From: Idiomarina piscisalsi
GTDB lineage: Bacteria; Pseudomonadota; Gammaproteobacteria; Enterobacterales; Alteromonadaceae
Length of the DNA stretch: 64,000 nucleotides
Direction of reading: 5' to 3'
NCBI RefSeq assembly: GCF_003987095.1
Contig: NZ_PIQA01000012.1
Location: 62,001-126,000 of the forward strand
Part shown: in pieces, positions 25,905 to 34,654 of the stretch
Layout of the letters: each line of letters starts with the position of its first letter
Numbering within the stretch: position 1 is the first letter of the stretch
The notes under the pieces: model-generated
The model's database searches: none
Told to the model about the DNA's origin: nothing
What the model saw: the letters and a program-made list of their open reading frames with translations, nothing else
Program-made: the position numbers and the translations under genes

Positions 25905-26673
25905 TAAGAATGAAAGCTTAGGCAAAACGATAGGTGTCGTGCTGGCGCTGTGTTTGGTGTGCTCTATATTAGTAGCAGGCTCAGCGGTAGCGCTTAAGCC
26001 AATGCAAGAGAAGAACGCCGCACTGGCAATGCAACGTAACATTCTAAATGCAGCTGGCATTCTGGAAGACGGGATGGATATTCCTGCTGTGTATGATGAA
26101 CGTATAAAAGCTTTGGTTGTCAGTCTTGAAGACTATCAAGTACTACCAGACAAAAACCCTAAAGAGTTTGATAACCGAAAAGCAGCCGGCGACCCTGAAA
26201 CCAGCAAACGACTTGATAAAAGTGAAGATATTGCTGGCTTAGGCACCATGGAAACCATGACCGAAGTTTACTTAGTTATGGATGAAAGTGGTAAGCGAAA
26301 TGGTGCCGTTCTACATATCCGTGGCCAAGGGCTGTGGGGCACCATGTACGGCTTAATCTCTTTGGAAGATGATTTAAACACAGTACGTGGCGTTAATTTT
26401 TATGAACATGCCGAAACTCCTGGGCTAGGTGGTGAAATTACTAACCCTAGCTGGGTTAAAACCTGGGAAGGTAAAGAGATTTTCGGCGACGACGGAAAAG
26501 TGAAGTTTGACTTGGTTAAAGGTGGTGCTTCTGGTGAGCACGAAGTCGATGCGCTGTCTGGCGCAACATTAACCAGTAACGGCGTCGATGCACTTATCGA
26601 TTTTTGGATGGGTGATAAAGCTTATGGTCCGTTACTTGAAAAACTTCGCAAAGGGGAGTTGACCAATGGCTAG
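25897..26673 (+). CDS. nqrC: Na+-NQR subunit C
   Basis: A 258-residue subunit with one N-terminal transmembrane helix (about 11-33) and a periplasmic FMN-binding domain. T224 in SGATLTSNG is the covalent FMN attachment site added by Apb[13 protein letters not shown] is the conserved flavin-domain core. It shuttles electrons from the NqrD/E iron centre to FMN in NqrB. The gene overlaps its neighbours by 8 bases on each side. Confidence 0.97.
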   Translation: MSNKNESLGKTIGVVLALCLVCSILVAGSAVALKPMQEKNAALAMQRNILNAAGILEDGMDIPAVYDERIKALVVSLEDYQVLPDKNPKEFDNRKAAGDPETSKRLDKSEDIAGLGTMETMTEVYLVMDESGKRNGAVLHIRGQGLWGTMYGLISLEDDLNTVRGVNFYEHAETPGLGGEITNPSWVKTWEGKEIFGDDGKVKFDLVKGGASGEHEVDALSGATLTSNGVDALIDFWMGDKAYGPLLEKLRKGELTNG

Positions 26674-27298
26674 TGCAAAAGAAATGAAGTCCGTACTGTT
26701 CGGGCCAATCTTCGCTAACAACCCCATTGCATTACAAATACTTGGTATTTGTTCGGCTCTGGCGGTAACGTCAAAAATGAGCAACACATTGGTTATGTGT
26801 ATTGCACTGACAGCGGTTGTTGCTTGTTCAAACTTGTTTATTTCAATTATCCGTAATCACATTCCTTCAAGTGTGCGGATTATTGTTCAAATGACCATCA
26901 TTGCAAGTCTGGTTATCGTGGTTGACCAGGTTCTGCGCGCTTACGCTTATGAAATATCTCGTGAGCTGTCGGTATTCGTTGGCCTTATAATTACCAACTG
27001 TATTGTTATGGGGCGTGCAGAAGCTTATGCCATGAAGAGTACTCCGTTCATGTCATTATTGGACGGTATTGGTAACGGCTTAGGTTACTCAATTGTACTG
27101 TTGGTTGTTGGCTTTGTCCGTGAGCTGTTTGGTTCAGGTAGCTTGTTCGACGTACAAATTCTGCCACTAGCGTCAGAAGGCGGCTGGTACGAGCCTGTTG
27201 GCTTGTTGCTAATGCCACCAAGTGCGTTCTTCATCATTGGCGGATTCATTTGGGTACTTCGTACTTTCCGCACTGAACAAGTCGAGCCTAAGGAGTAA
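26666..27298 (+). CDS. nqrD: Na+-NQR subunit D
   Basis: A 210-residue integral membrane subunit with six helices. C29 (LGIC) and a second Cys in TNCIVMGR near 112 match the ligands of the intramembrane iron-sulfur centre shared with NqrE. It is the inverted-repeat partner of NqrE. Confidence 0.97.
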   Translation: MASAKEMKSVLFGPIFANNPIALQILGICSALAVTSKMSNTLVMCIALTAVVACSNLFISIIRNHIPSSVRIIVQMTIIASLVIVVDQVLRAYAYEISRELSVFVGLIITNCIVMGRAEAYAMKSTPFMSLLDGIGNGLGYSIVLLVVGFVRELFGSGSLFDVQILPLASEGGWYEPVGLLLMPPSAFFIIGGFIWVLRTFRTEQVEPKE

Positions 27299-27303
27299 GA
27301 GCC

Positions 27304-27912
27304 ATGGAACAGTATATTAACCTGTTTATCCGAGCTATTTTTATCGAAAACCTGGCATTGTCGTTCTTCTTAGGAATGTGTACGTTTCTTGCGGTTTCTA
27401 AGAAAGTAAAAACGGCTTTCGGGCTAGGTGTTGCGGTTATCGTAGTGCTTGGTATTTCGGTACCAGTGAACAACATTATTTATCACAACATACTGGCGCC
27501 GGGCGCATTAGATTGGGCGGGCTTCCCTGATGCTGATCTAAGCTTCCTGCGTTTCTTAACCTTTATCGGTGTTATTGCGGCACTGGTTCAAATTCTGGAA
27601 ATGACTTTGGACAAATACGTGCCTGCACTTTATAACGCGTTGGGTATTTTCCTACCGCTAATTACCGTTAACTGTGCCATTTTCGGTGGTGTTTCGTTCA
27701 TGGTTGAACGTGACTACAACTTTGGTGAGTCAGTGGTTTACGGTATTGGTAGTGGCGTTGGCTGGTGTTTAGCTATCGTAGCTCTTGCAGCTGTGCGTGA
27801 AAAACTCAAATATGCCGATGTACCTGATGGTTTGCGTGGATTAGGCGCAACTTTCATGTCAGTAGGTTTGATTGGTTTAGGCTTTATGTCGTTCTCCGGC
27901 GTATCTCTTTAA
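27304..27912 (+). CDS. nqrE: Na+-NQR subunit E
   Basis: A 202-residue six-helix membrane subunit homologous to NqrD and RnfA. C26 (LGMC) and the Cys in VNCAIFGGV near residue 120 are the second pair of ligands for the intramembrane iron centre. It follows nqrD by 5 bases. Confidence 0.97.
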   Translation: MEQYINLFIRAIFIENLALSFFLGMCTFLAVSKKVKTAFGLGVAVIVVLGISVPVNNIIYHNILAPGALDWAGFPDADLSFLRFLTFIGVIAALVQILEMTLDKYVPALYNALGIFLPLITVNCAIFGGVSFMVERDYNFGESVVYGIGSGVGWCLAIVALAAVREKLKYADVPDGLRGLGATFMSVGLIGLGFMSFSGVSL

Positions 27913-27952
27913 TCCAGTGTGTTGAATCAGTAAACGTTAAAGGTACGAATCG

Positions 27953-29185
27953 ATGGATATTACTCTGATAACGCTCGGTGTAGGGATGTTTACCATCATC
28001 GTACTGATTTTGGTGGCGATAATTATGTTCGCTAAATCAAAGTTAGTACCGCAGGGCGATGTAGAAATCCTGATTAACGAAGACGAAGACAAGAAGATTG
28101 TGACCCAGCCGGGCACCAAGTTATTGGGCGCATTGGCAAACGCGGGCATCTTCGTATCTTCTGCTTGTGGTGGCGGTGGTTCATGTGGACAGTGCCGTGT
28201 CACCATTAAAGAAGGTGGCGGTGATATTCTGCCAACTGAGCTTGATCACATTACTAAACGTGAAGCACGCGAAGGTGTTCGCTTGTCATGTCAGGTTAAC
28301 GTCAAGCAGGACATGAAAATTGAGCTGCCTGAAGAAATCTTTGGTATCAAAAAGTGGGATTGTACCGTTAAGTCGAACGACAACGTAGCAACCTTTATCA
28401 AAGAGTTTGTTGTACAGTTGCCGGAAGGTGAAGAAGTACCATTCCGTGCCGGTGGTTACATTCAGATTGAAGCTCCACCGCACCATGTTAAGTATAAAGA
28501 CTTTGATATTGCACCAGAATATCGCGGTGACTGGGAACGCTTTGGATTCTTAGATGTTGAGTCTAAAGTTGATGAAGAAGTTGTTCGCGCATACTCAATG
28601 GCAAACTATCCTGAAGAAAAAGGCATCATTATGCTGAACGTTCGTTGTGCGACACCGCCACCGAACGACTTGAGCTTGCCAGCAGGTAAAATGTCTTCGT
28701 ATATCTTCAGCCTTAAGCCAGGCGATGAAGTTACTATTTCTGGTCCATTTGGTGAATTCTTCGCTAAAGAGACAGATGCAGAAATGGTCTTCATTGGTGG
28801 TGGTGCAGGTATGGCGCCAATGCGCTCGCACATTTTTGACCAGTTACGTCGCTTAAATACAGATCGTAAAATTACGTTCTGGTATGGCGCTCGTTCACTG
28901 CGTGAAATGTTCTATGTTGAAGACTTTGACATGCTGCAAGAAGAAAATGACAACTTCGAATGGCATGTTGCGTTGTCCGATCCGCAACCGGAAGATGACT
29001 GGGAAGGTGACACCGGCTTTATCCACAATGTCTTGTACGAGCGCTACTTGAAGGATCATGAAGCACCGGAAGACTGTGAGTATTACATGTGTGGACCACC
29101 GGTTATGAATGCAGCAGTAATCAATATGTTGAAAGACCTAGGGGTCGAAGACGAAAACATCATGTTAGATGACTTTGGTGGTTAA
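27953..29185 (+). CDS. nqrF: Na+-NQR subunit F, NADH dehydrogenase
   Basis: A 410-residue subunit that takes electrons from NADH. One N-terminal membrane helix is followed by a [2Fe-2S] ferredoxin domain with C72, C78, C81 and C113 ([11 protein letters not shown] and LSCQV). A ferredoxin-reductase module follows: FAD site [13 protein letters not shown] site [15 protein letters not shown], and C-terminal [10 protein letters not shown] with DDFGG at the end. It is the entry point of the complex. Confidence 0.97.
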   Translation: MDITLITLGVGMFTIIVLILVAIIMFAKSKLVPQGDVEILINEDEDKKIVTQPGTKLLGALANAGIFVSSACGGGGSCGQCRVTIKEGGGDILPTELDHITKREAREGVRLSCQVNVKQDMKIELPEEIFGIKKWDCTVKSNDNVATFIKEFVVQLPEGEEVPFRAGGYIQIEAPPHHVKYKDFDIAPEYRGDWERFGFLDVESKVDEEVVRAYSMANYPEEKGIIMLNVRCATPPPNDLSLPAGKMSSYIFSLKPGDEVTISGPFGEFFAKETDAEMVFIGGGAGMAPMRSHIFDQLRRLNTDRKITFWYGARSLREMFYVEDFDMLQEENDNFEWHVALSDPQPEDDWEGDTGFIHNVLYERYLKDHEAPEDCEYYMCGPPVMNAAVINMLKDLGVEDENIMLDDFGG

Positions 29186-29191
29186 TTGGTG

Positions 29192-30220
29192 ATGCTGTCG
29201 AAATTATCGATTGTAAAACTATGGCTAGCTCTTTTAGGGCTAGCCTTTTTAGTCTCTTGCTCCGATGCGCCTGAGCGTATCGAGTTTAGCGGAGGGACTA
29301 TGGGAACAACCTACAGTGTTGTTCTATTTAGTAAAGATCCGCGTCATTCAGCGGAAAAAATTCAAACGAAAGTCGATACCGTGTTAGAGCGTGTCAATGC
29401 ACAAATGTCGACTTATGATCCGAACTCTGAACTGTCACAGTTTAACCAGTTGGAAAGTACCGAGCCGGTTGTGATTAGTCGTGACCTGGAAAGAGTGGTT
29501 AGCCGGGCTTTAACTATTGCTCGCGAAACCAATGGAGCTTTAGACATAACCGTTGGTCCGTTGGTGAACCTATGGGGTTTTGGACCAAACGCCAAGCCTG
29601 AACAGCAGCCAACAGCAGAAGAGCTGTCAGCTATTTCTAAGCGAGTTGGGTATGAAAAGCTGAGTGTTAGTAACCATCAGCTGATAAAAGCGCACCCCGA
29701 AATGTATGTCGATTTATCGACTATTGCCAAAGGCTATGGTGTAGATAAAGTTGGAAACTTAATGGACCAGCTGGGTATTAAACAATACCTTATTGAAATC
29801 GGTGGTGAAATTTTGGCCAAAGGTGGGAAGCCAGCTGATGAAGACTGGAAGTTGGCCATTGAAAAGCCGATTTCTACGGAACGAGCTGTTCAGGAAATTG
29901 TCGAATTTAAAGAAGGCGCATTAGCGACTTCAGGTGACTATCGAAACTATTTTGAAGAGAATGGTCGTCGATATTCACATATTATTGATCCAGCAACGGC
30001 AGAACCAATACAGCACAACTTGGTATCTGTGTCAGTCTTTGCGGATGATGCAATGTCAGCAGACGCTTATGCAACGGCTTTATTGGTGATGGGCACCGAG
30101 AAAGCAAAGGCGTTTGCAGATGCAAATCAGCTTGCCGTTATGCTGATTTATAAAACTGATGAAGGTTTTGAAGAGTATACCAGTCAGTGGTTTAAACCTT
30201 TATTAGTGAGCAATAAATAG
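29192..30220 (+). CDS. apbE: FAD:protein FMN transferase ApbE (lipoprotein)
   Basis: A 342-residue flavin transferase that attaches FMN to threonines in NqrB and NqrC. A type II signal peptide has lipobox LVSC; GGTMGTTYSV, DLSTIAKGYGVDKV and YSHIIDPATAEP are family motifs, with a late DAMSADAYATALLVMG metal-site segment. I chose ATG 29192, 6 bases after the nqrF stop, rather than TTG 29186. It acts in the periplasm facing the flavin sites. Its place in the nqr operon strongly supports the partner assignment. Confidence 0.96.
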   Translation: MLSKLSIVKLWLALLGLAFLVSCSDAPERIEFSGGTMGTTYSVVLFSKDPRHSAEKIQTKVDTVLERVNAQMSTYDPNSELSQFNQLESTEPVVISRDLERVVSRALTIARETNGALDITVGPLVNLWGFGPNAKPEQQPTAEELSAISKRVGYEKLSVSNHQLIKAHPEMYVDLSTIAKGYGVDKVGNLMDQLGIKQYLIEIGGEILAKGGKPADEDWKLAIEKPISTERAVQEIVEFKEGALATSGDYRNYFEENGRRYSHIIDPATAEPIQHNLVSVSVFADDAMSADAYATALLVMGTEKAKAFADANQLAVMLIYKTDEGFEEYTSQWFKPLLVSNK

Positions 30221-30228
30221 GAGTAGTC

Positions 30229-30441
30229 ATGCAAACCTTTTTAATGGTATTTGCCTTATTTGTCTTAGTCGTTTTGGCAATGGCCATTGGTTATATGGTA
30301 CAGCGCAAGTCAATTTCAGGTAGCTGTGGTGGTATTAGCTCACTGGGCATGGACAAAGCTTGCGATTGCGATGACCCTTGCGATAAGCGCAAAGCACGTA
30401 TGAAAAAAGAACAGCAGTGGAAAGAAAACCAGATTAATTGA
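30229..30441 (+). CDS. nqrM: NqrM, Na+-NQR maturation protein
   Basis: A 70-residue protein with one N-terminal membrane helix (about 2-24) followed by a Cys-rich tail. Four cysteines (SGSCGG, KACDCDDPC) are spaced as in the DUF539/NqrM family. NqrM is needed to assemble the iron centre held by NqrD and NqrE. It follows apbE by 8 bases with a GGAG ribosome binding site and closes the nqr operon. Confidence 0.95.
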   Translation: MQTFLMVFALFVLVVLAMAIGYMVQRKSISGSCGGISSLGMDKACDCDDPCDKRKARMKKEQQWKENQIN

Positions 30442-30503
30442 TCAAAAACCCCATACAGGTTATAACGATATAACTTTTGGTTTTACAAGCGAATGGGGGA
30501 GAA

Positions 30504-32615
30504 ATGAAGCCGATAGACATTCAGACTAACGGTAATGAGTTATATCTCGATTGTAACGCAACAACGCCGGTTCTCCCTCAAATCGCCAAAGCAGTTTCTC
30601 ACACTATGGAAACTGTATTTGGAAACCCATCCAGTAGCCATATCACCGGTCTTAAAGCTCGCTATATTTTAGATACTACCAGGCAACTTGCGCGCAAAGT
30701 GGTTGGTTTAGAGCGCGGGCGACTCATATTTACGAGTGGTGCCACCGAAGGTATTCAAACCGCGGTTGTTTCTGCCATCTCTCATACGATGAAAACTCGG
30801 CCTGGCTCTAAATACCTTTTATATGGGGCGACAGAGCATAAAGCTGTTCCGCAAGCGTTAGAACACTGGAATGAACTGCTTGGTCTGCACGCTGAACTGA
30901 AAGCGATTCCGGTCGACCGTGAGGGGCGTTTAGATCTTGATTTTATAGCGCGACATGTCAGTGATGCCGCAATGATATGCACAATGGCGGTAAATAATGA
31001 AACGGGCGTTAAACAGGATATTAAAGCCCTGGAAGAGGTAATAAGAGCCAATAATGCGTCTATCCCCTGGATGGTGGATTGCGTTCAGGCGCTCGGTAAA
31101 TTGCCTCTGACGCTTGATGAAACAACCATAGATTACGCGCCTTTTAGTGGACATAAACTATATGGTCCCAAAGGGATAGGCTTTATGGCGGTTCGTGAGC
31201 AGGCGCCATTCACGCCGTTACTTATTGGCGGTGGGCAAGAGTCGGGTCAGCGCTCAGGGACAGAGAATCTGCCGGGTATTGCGGCGCTTAACGCATTGTT
31301 TGAGTTACTTGTGACTGACAACGAGGTGCTACAGTCGGACTCCAGGCTGCTAGAGTACCGTCGGCAGCTTGCGGAAAGCTTACAAACGGCATTTCCAACA
31401 CTTGTGTTTAACCACGATTTTGAACTGAGTGTACCGACAACACTGAACTTCTCTGTGCGCGGCGTTGCGTCAAGAGACATTATGGATGTTTTTGACGCGT
31501 GCGGAATTCGTGTAAGCGGCGGTTCAGCCTGCAGCTCTAAAGTGGTCGGTAGTTTTGTGCTAAGAGCAATGGGACTCGACGACTGGCAAAGCCAAGCCGC
31601 CATTCGCATGTCATTTGGTCCGGCGACCACGCAGCAGGACATTGATGAGGCGTGTTATCGAATACGACAAGCCGGTGATGCTCTTAAACATTCATGTCTA
31701 CTCATTGCAGATACAAATAATGATAACGATGCTGCGTTAGATGGCGTCGTTCAATTAAAATATGATGCGCACTGCTGTTATTTAATTATTGATAAGGCTG
31801 CAAAGGAACTGGTTGTTATAGACCCTCACCCAGCTTTATCAGCTCGTATTGAGAACATCGTTACTTGTCGAAACTACAAGGTAAAGGCGGTTTTAAGTAC
31901 AGGCTCAGATACAGATATTACAGAAGCTGCAGAGTTGCTAAGAGGTATTTTACTAAAAGAGTCCAGCACTCACGACGCCATTGGTTGGCCTCAGAGCAAT
32001 AATCGTAGCTGTGACGCTGTTCCTGTCGATTCTGAAATTGATATAGATGGCTGTATTGCTATTGGTGAAAGACGGCTGTTTCGCGTCAATAGTGAGCACC
32101 CGGTGTTTGCCTTGAGTGAGCCGGCCGGCTTGAAAAGCCAGGTTAAGACCGACTTCGTATTCCCGGGGGATGCACCGCTTCACAATTATGAAAAAGCGGT
32201 GTCTGGTGATGCACTGGTTTGCCCGAAAGATGATCCCGAGCATCGTATTGTCTATTCGTTATGCGAGACTTTTGGTCAATGCGATCCATTTGAGGATGTA
32301 AATATACCCATTGGTGAAACCGATGAATTTTGGTATCGGGATGATCTTGTCGTGATTGACGTACGAGAACGTCAGGAGCATGTTGTGTCTGACATTCCAT
32401 GCACAGCTGACGTTATTAATGTGCCGGTCACTGAAGTCATACAATTTATTCATGACCACCAGACACTCAAAGAACGCGATATTATCTGTGTCTGCCGTTC
32501 GGGAAACCGCAGCGCTGTTGTTGCTAATGTTTTACAACGCCATGGCTTTAAACGAACGCGTCACCTTATGGGAGGGCTTGCTCTTTTGAGCTCGCCGGCT
32601 GCCAAAGCAGTCTAG
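30504..32615 (+). CDS. Cysteine desulfurase fused to degenerate MBL-fold and rhodanese domains
   Basis: A 703-residue three-part protein. Residues ~10-385 are a class V aminotransferase of the NifS/IscS type: YLDCNATTPV, ATEHKAV (stacking His), SGHKLYGPKG (PLP lysine K218) and GGSACSSKV (persulfide Cys C343). Residues ~415-570 match the sulfur-dioxygenase-like metallo-beta-lactamase fold (YLIIDKAAKELVVIDP), but the THxHxDH metal motif reads STGSDTD at 465-471, so metal binding is probably lost. Residues ~610-700 are a rhodanese with active loop CRSGNRS (C664). The parts suggest sulfur passed from cysteine through C343 to C664. It starts 62 bases after nqrM; ATG 30504 is preferred because it opens the conserved domain, though GGGGGAG is unusually close. 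Its last 50 bases overlap the convergent gene. Confidence 0.88.
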   Translation: MKPIDIQTNGNELYLDCNATTPVLPQIAKAVSHTMETVFGNPSSSHITGLKARYILDTTRQLARKVVGLERGRLIFTSGATEGIQTAVVSAISHTMKTRPGSKYLLYGATEHKAVPQALEHWNELLGLHAELKAIPVDREGRLDLDFIARHVSDAAMICTMAVNNETGVKQDIKALEEVIRANNASIPWMVDCVQALGKLPLTLDETTIDYAPFSGHKLYGPKGIGFMAVREQAPFTPLLIGGGQESGQRSGTENLPGIAALNALFELLVTDNEVLQSDSRLLEYRRQLAESLQTAFPTLVFNHDFELSVPTTLNFSVRGVASRDIMDVFDACGIRVSGGSACSSKVVGSFVLRAMGLDDWQSQAAIRMSFGPATTQQDIDEACYRIRQAGDALKHSCLLIADTNNDNDAALDGVVQLKYDAHCCYLIIDKAAKELVVIDPHPALSARIENIVTCRNYKVKAVLSTGSDTDITEAAELLRGILLKESSTHDAIGWPQSNNRSCDAVPVDSEIDIDGCIAIGERRLFRVNSEHPVFALSEPAGLKSQVKTDFVFPGDAPLHNYEKAVSGDALVCPKDDPEHRIVYSLCETFGQCDPFEDVNIPIGETDEFWYRDDLVVIDVRERQEHVVSDIPCTADVINVPVTEVIQFIHDHQTLKERDIICVCRSGNRSAVVANVLQRHGFKRTRHLMGGLALLSSPAAKAV

Positions 32616-33642
32616 CGATAAAACCGTCTTTGCCGACGAACCAACAACTAATATCGCCGTGGCACTGCACATTCCAAATGTTTTTATCAGATAATGGATA
32701 CCACTGGCCGGAACCAACGTTTAATGCTGTGGCGCCTTGTGGGTTAGAGGTTAGCAGCCAGTCTCCTTCGTGTGAGACTTTACTGAGGCTGTATAGCGCA
32801 CCGCTAAGAGGAGGCTCGGGTAACGCCTTGAACTCTTCGTTGGAATAGTGCCACAAGCGTGAAGCCTCTTGTTCGTCGCTTTCTTCACTCAGTGAGCCGC
32901 CGGCAATATAAAAGTTGTCTTCATCGTCAGGCCAAACGCTGGTGATACCTGCCATAGGACCTGCCTGCATAGGTGCATCGATAACCTTAAAGCGAATACC
33001 GAAGGAGCCTTTAACTAATACCCGCGCTTTGTCGGCATTACCGGTTGCTATCATCCAGGTGTCATTGTTAAAACGTGCGCAGCTACCACTAGAAGCAAAG
33101 CCACCTTCGTTCGATTGCGGCGGCTCAGCAACAGCGGAACGAACCTGCATCCAATTGCGGCCGTCGGCGCTTCTGACCATGCGCCACTCGTCACCAACAC
33201 TGTCACCATACACCCAAGCTTCACCGCTAGGTGCTAATGCCATGCAATTGAAAAATGAGTCACCTTCACCACGATAGCGTAAACGCCAGCTATTGCCGCC
33301 ATTTTCGGTGTAGTAGATTCTTGACTGACCGCCGTCACCGACACTCATTGCATAAGCCCGGCGGTCATCAATAGCCTCAATGTCCCGAAATTGAAGATCG
33401 TCCGGGCCGGGCTGGAAGTACTGCCAGCTTTTTCCGGCGTCGGTTGAGCGAGCAACCGTTCCGTTTTCACCAGCGACCCAAATGGTGTTGCGGCTGACCG
33501 GGCTTATGCCAATCCAGTGTTGCTCTTTAATTGTATCGAGTATTTCCAGCTCTGGCGGTGCGGCTGCGGAGCCAAAAGTTGAAGCTCCGCTCAATAATGC
33601 CGCGGCGCAGCATGCGTTTCGTACTAGCTTCGTCATCGCCAT
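32566..33642 (-). CDS. Exported YCF48/BNR-type beta-propeller protein
   Basis: A 358-residue protein with a signal peptide (CCAAALLSGASTFGSAAA). Repeats of about 45 residues contain Asp-box-like turns: STDAGKSWQYF, TENGGNSWRLRY and SADGRNWMQV, as in YCF48/HCF136 photosystem II assembly factors and sialidase-type BNR repeats. In heterotrophs such proteins are uncharacterised. The C-terminus encodes FVGKDGFIARLLWQPAS, another propeller blade. The coding region overlaps the 3' end of the desulfurase fusion by 50 bases, tail to tail. Confidence 0.82.
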   Translation of the reverse strand: MAMTKLVRNACCAAALLSGASTFGSAAAPPELEILDTIKEQHWIGISPVSRNTIWVAGENGTVARSTDAGKSWQYFQPGPDDLQFRDIEAIDDRRAYAMSVGDGGQSRIYYTENGGNSWRLRYRGEGDSFFNCMALAPSGEAWVYGDSVGDEWRMVRSADGRNWMQVRSAVAEPPQSNEGGFASSGSCARFNNDTWMIATGNADKARVLVKGSFGIRFKVIDAPMQAGPMAGITSVWPDDEDNFYIAGGSLSEESDEQEASRLWHYSNEEFKALPEPPLSGALYSLSKVSHEGDWLLTSNPQGATALNVGSGQWYPLSDKNIWNVQCHGDISCWFVGKDGFIARLLWQPASSKEQALP

Positions 33643-33715
33643 TGTTATAACCCGTTATTAACAGTTGCTAGCGAGTGTAGCACGCGTAATGAACCCAGAG
33701 CTACATCAAAGCGAT

Positions 33716-34468
33716 TTACTGCGCGTCAAAGCAAATGCCATTGTCGTGTTTGCTGTCATCACCCATTAAATAAAGGTACGTTGGCATAATTTCGGCGGGT
33801 GTTTTCAGGCTCTTAGGGTCCTCAGCAGGGTACGCTTTTGACCGCATGCTGGTTCGTGTTGCGCCTGGATTAATGACATTAGTGCGTAGCTTTGTGCCCT
33901 CGTACTCGTCGGCGATAACTTCAGCCATGCCTTCGGTCGCAAACTTACTGATAGAGTATGCGCCCCAATAAGCTCTACCTTTGCGTCCAACACCTGAAGA
34001 CGTAAACACCAGAGACGCATTCGGTGCTTTCTCCATAACCGGTATTAGTGCTTGGGTCATTGCGAATTGACCTGTGACATTGACCTGCATAATGTCATCC
34101 CAGCTGTCCTTTTCAATGTGAGTAAAAGGCGACAAAATGCCGAGTAAACTGGCGTTATGCAATACGCCGTTCAGCTGACCAAACTGTTCCTGAATAGTCG
34201 CAGCCATATCACGGTAGTGGGACGGTGTGGCACCTTTTATATCTAACGGAATGATAGCCGGCTGAGGGTATCCTGCTTCGACAATAGCATCGTAAACAGC
34301 TTCTAGCTTTTCAACAGTGCGGCCGAGCAATATAACAGTAGCACCGTGTTTCGCGAAGGTTACTGCGGATTCTTTACCAATGCCGTCACCTGCACCAGTG
34401 ACTAAAATAACTTTGTCTTTTAAAAGGTCAGGCGTTGCTTTGTAATCGTGTACGGTTTTAATTTTCAT
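33716..34468 (-). CDS. YciK-family SDR oxidoreductase
   Basis: A 250-residue classical short-chain dehydrogenase. The N-terminal cofactor motif is VTGAGDGIGKESA (TGxxxGIG), the NAG-like motif is HNAS near residue 109 and the catalytic Ser-Tyr-Lys set is in TSSGVGR and YWGAYSISKFA. LLKDKVILVTGAGDGIG and the INPGATRTSMRSKAYP segment are typical of YciK. The substrate of YciK is not established. It is a single minus-strand gene with about 190 bases of shared upstream region to the lipase gene. Confidence 0.9.
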   Translation of the reverse strand: MKIKTVHDYKATPDLLKDKVILVTGAGDGIGKESAVTFAKHGATVILLGRTVEKLEAVYDAIVEAGYPQPAIIPLDIKGATPSHYRDMAATIQEQFGQLNGVLHNASLLGILSPFTHIEKDSWDDIMQVNVTGQFAMTQALIPVMEKAPNASLVFTSSGVGRKGRAYWGAYSISKFATEGMAEVIADEYEGTKLRTNVINPGATRTSMRSKAYPAEDPKSLKTPAEIMPTYLYLMGDDSKHDNGICFDAQ

Positions 34469-34654
34469 AACTGTTTTCTAATACCATTGGACTGTGGTCG
34501 GGTGAGTAGGCTATTGTAACGATATTCGAATAACTTCTCAGCAAACGAACGAAAAATCGTTAAAAAGCCTTTAATCTTATTTAATACAGGTGTATAAATT
34601 TCGTTAAGAGAAGGTACAGAATAACAAAACATAAAAAAGGATTGGGGATACCTC

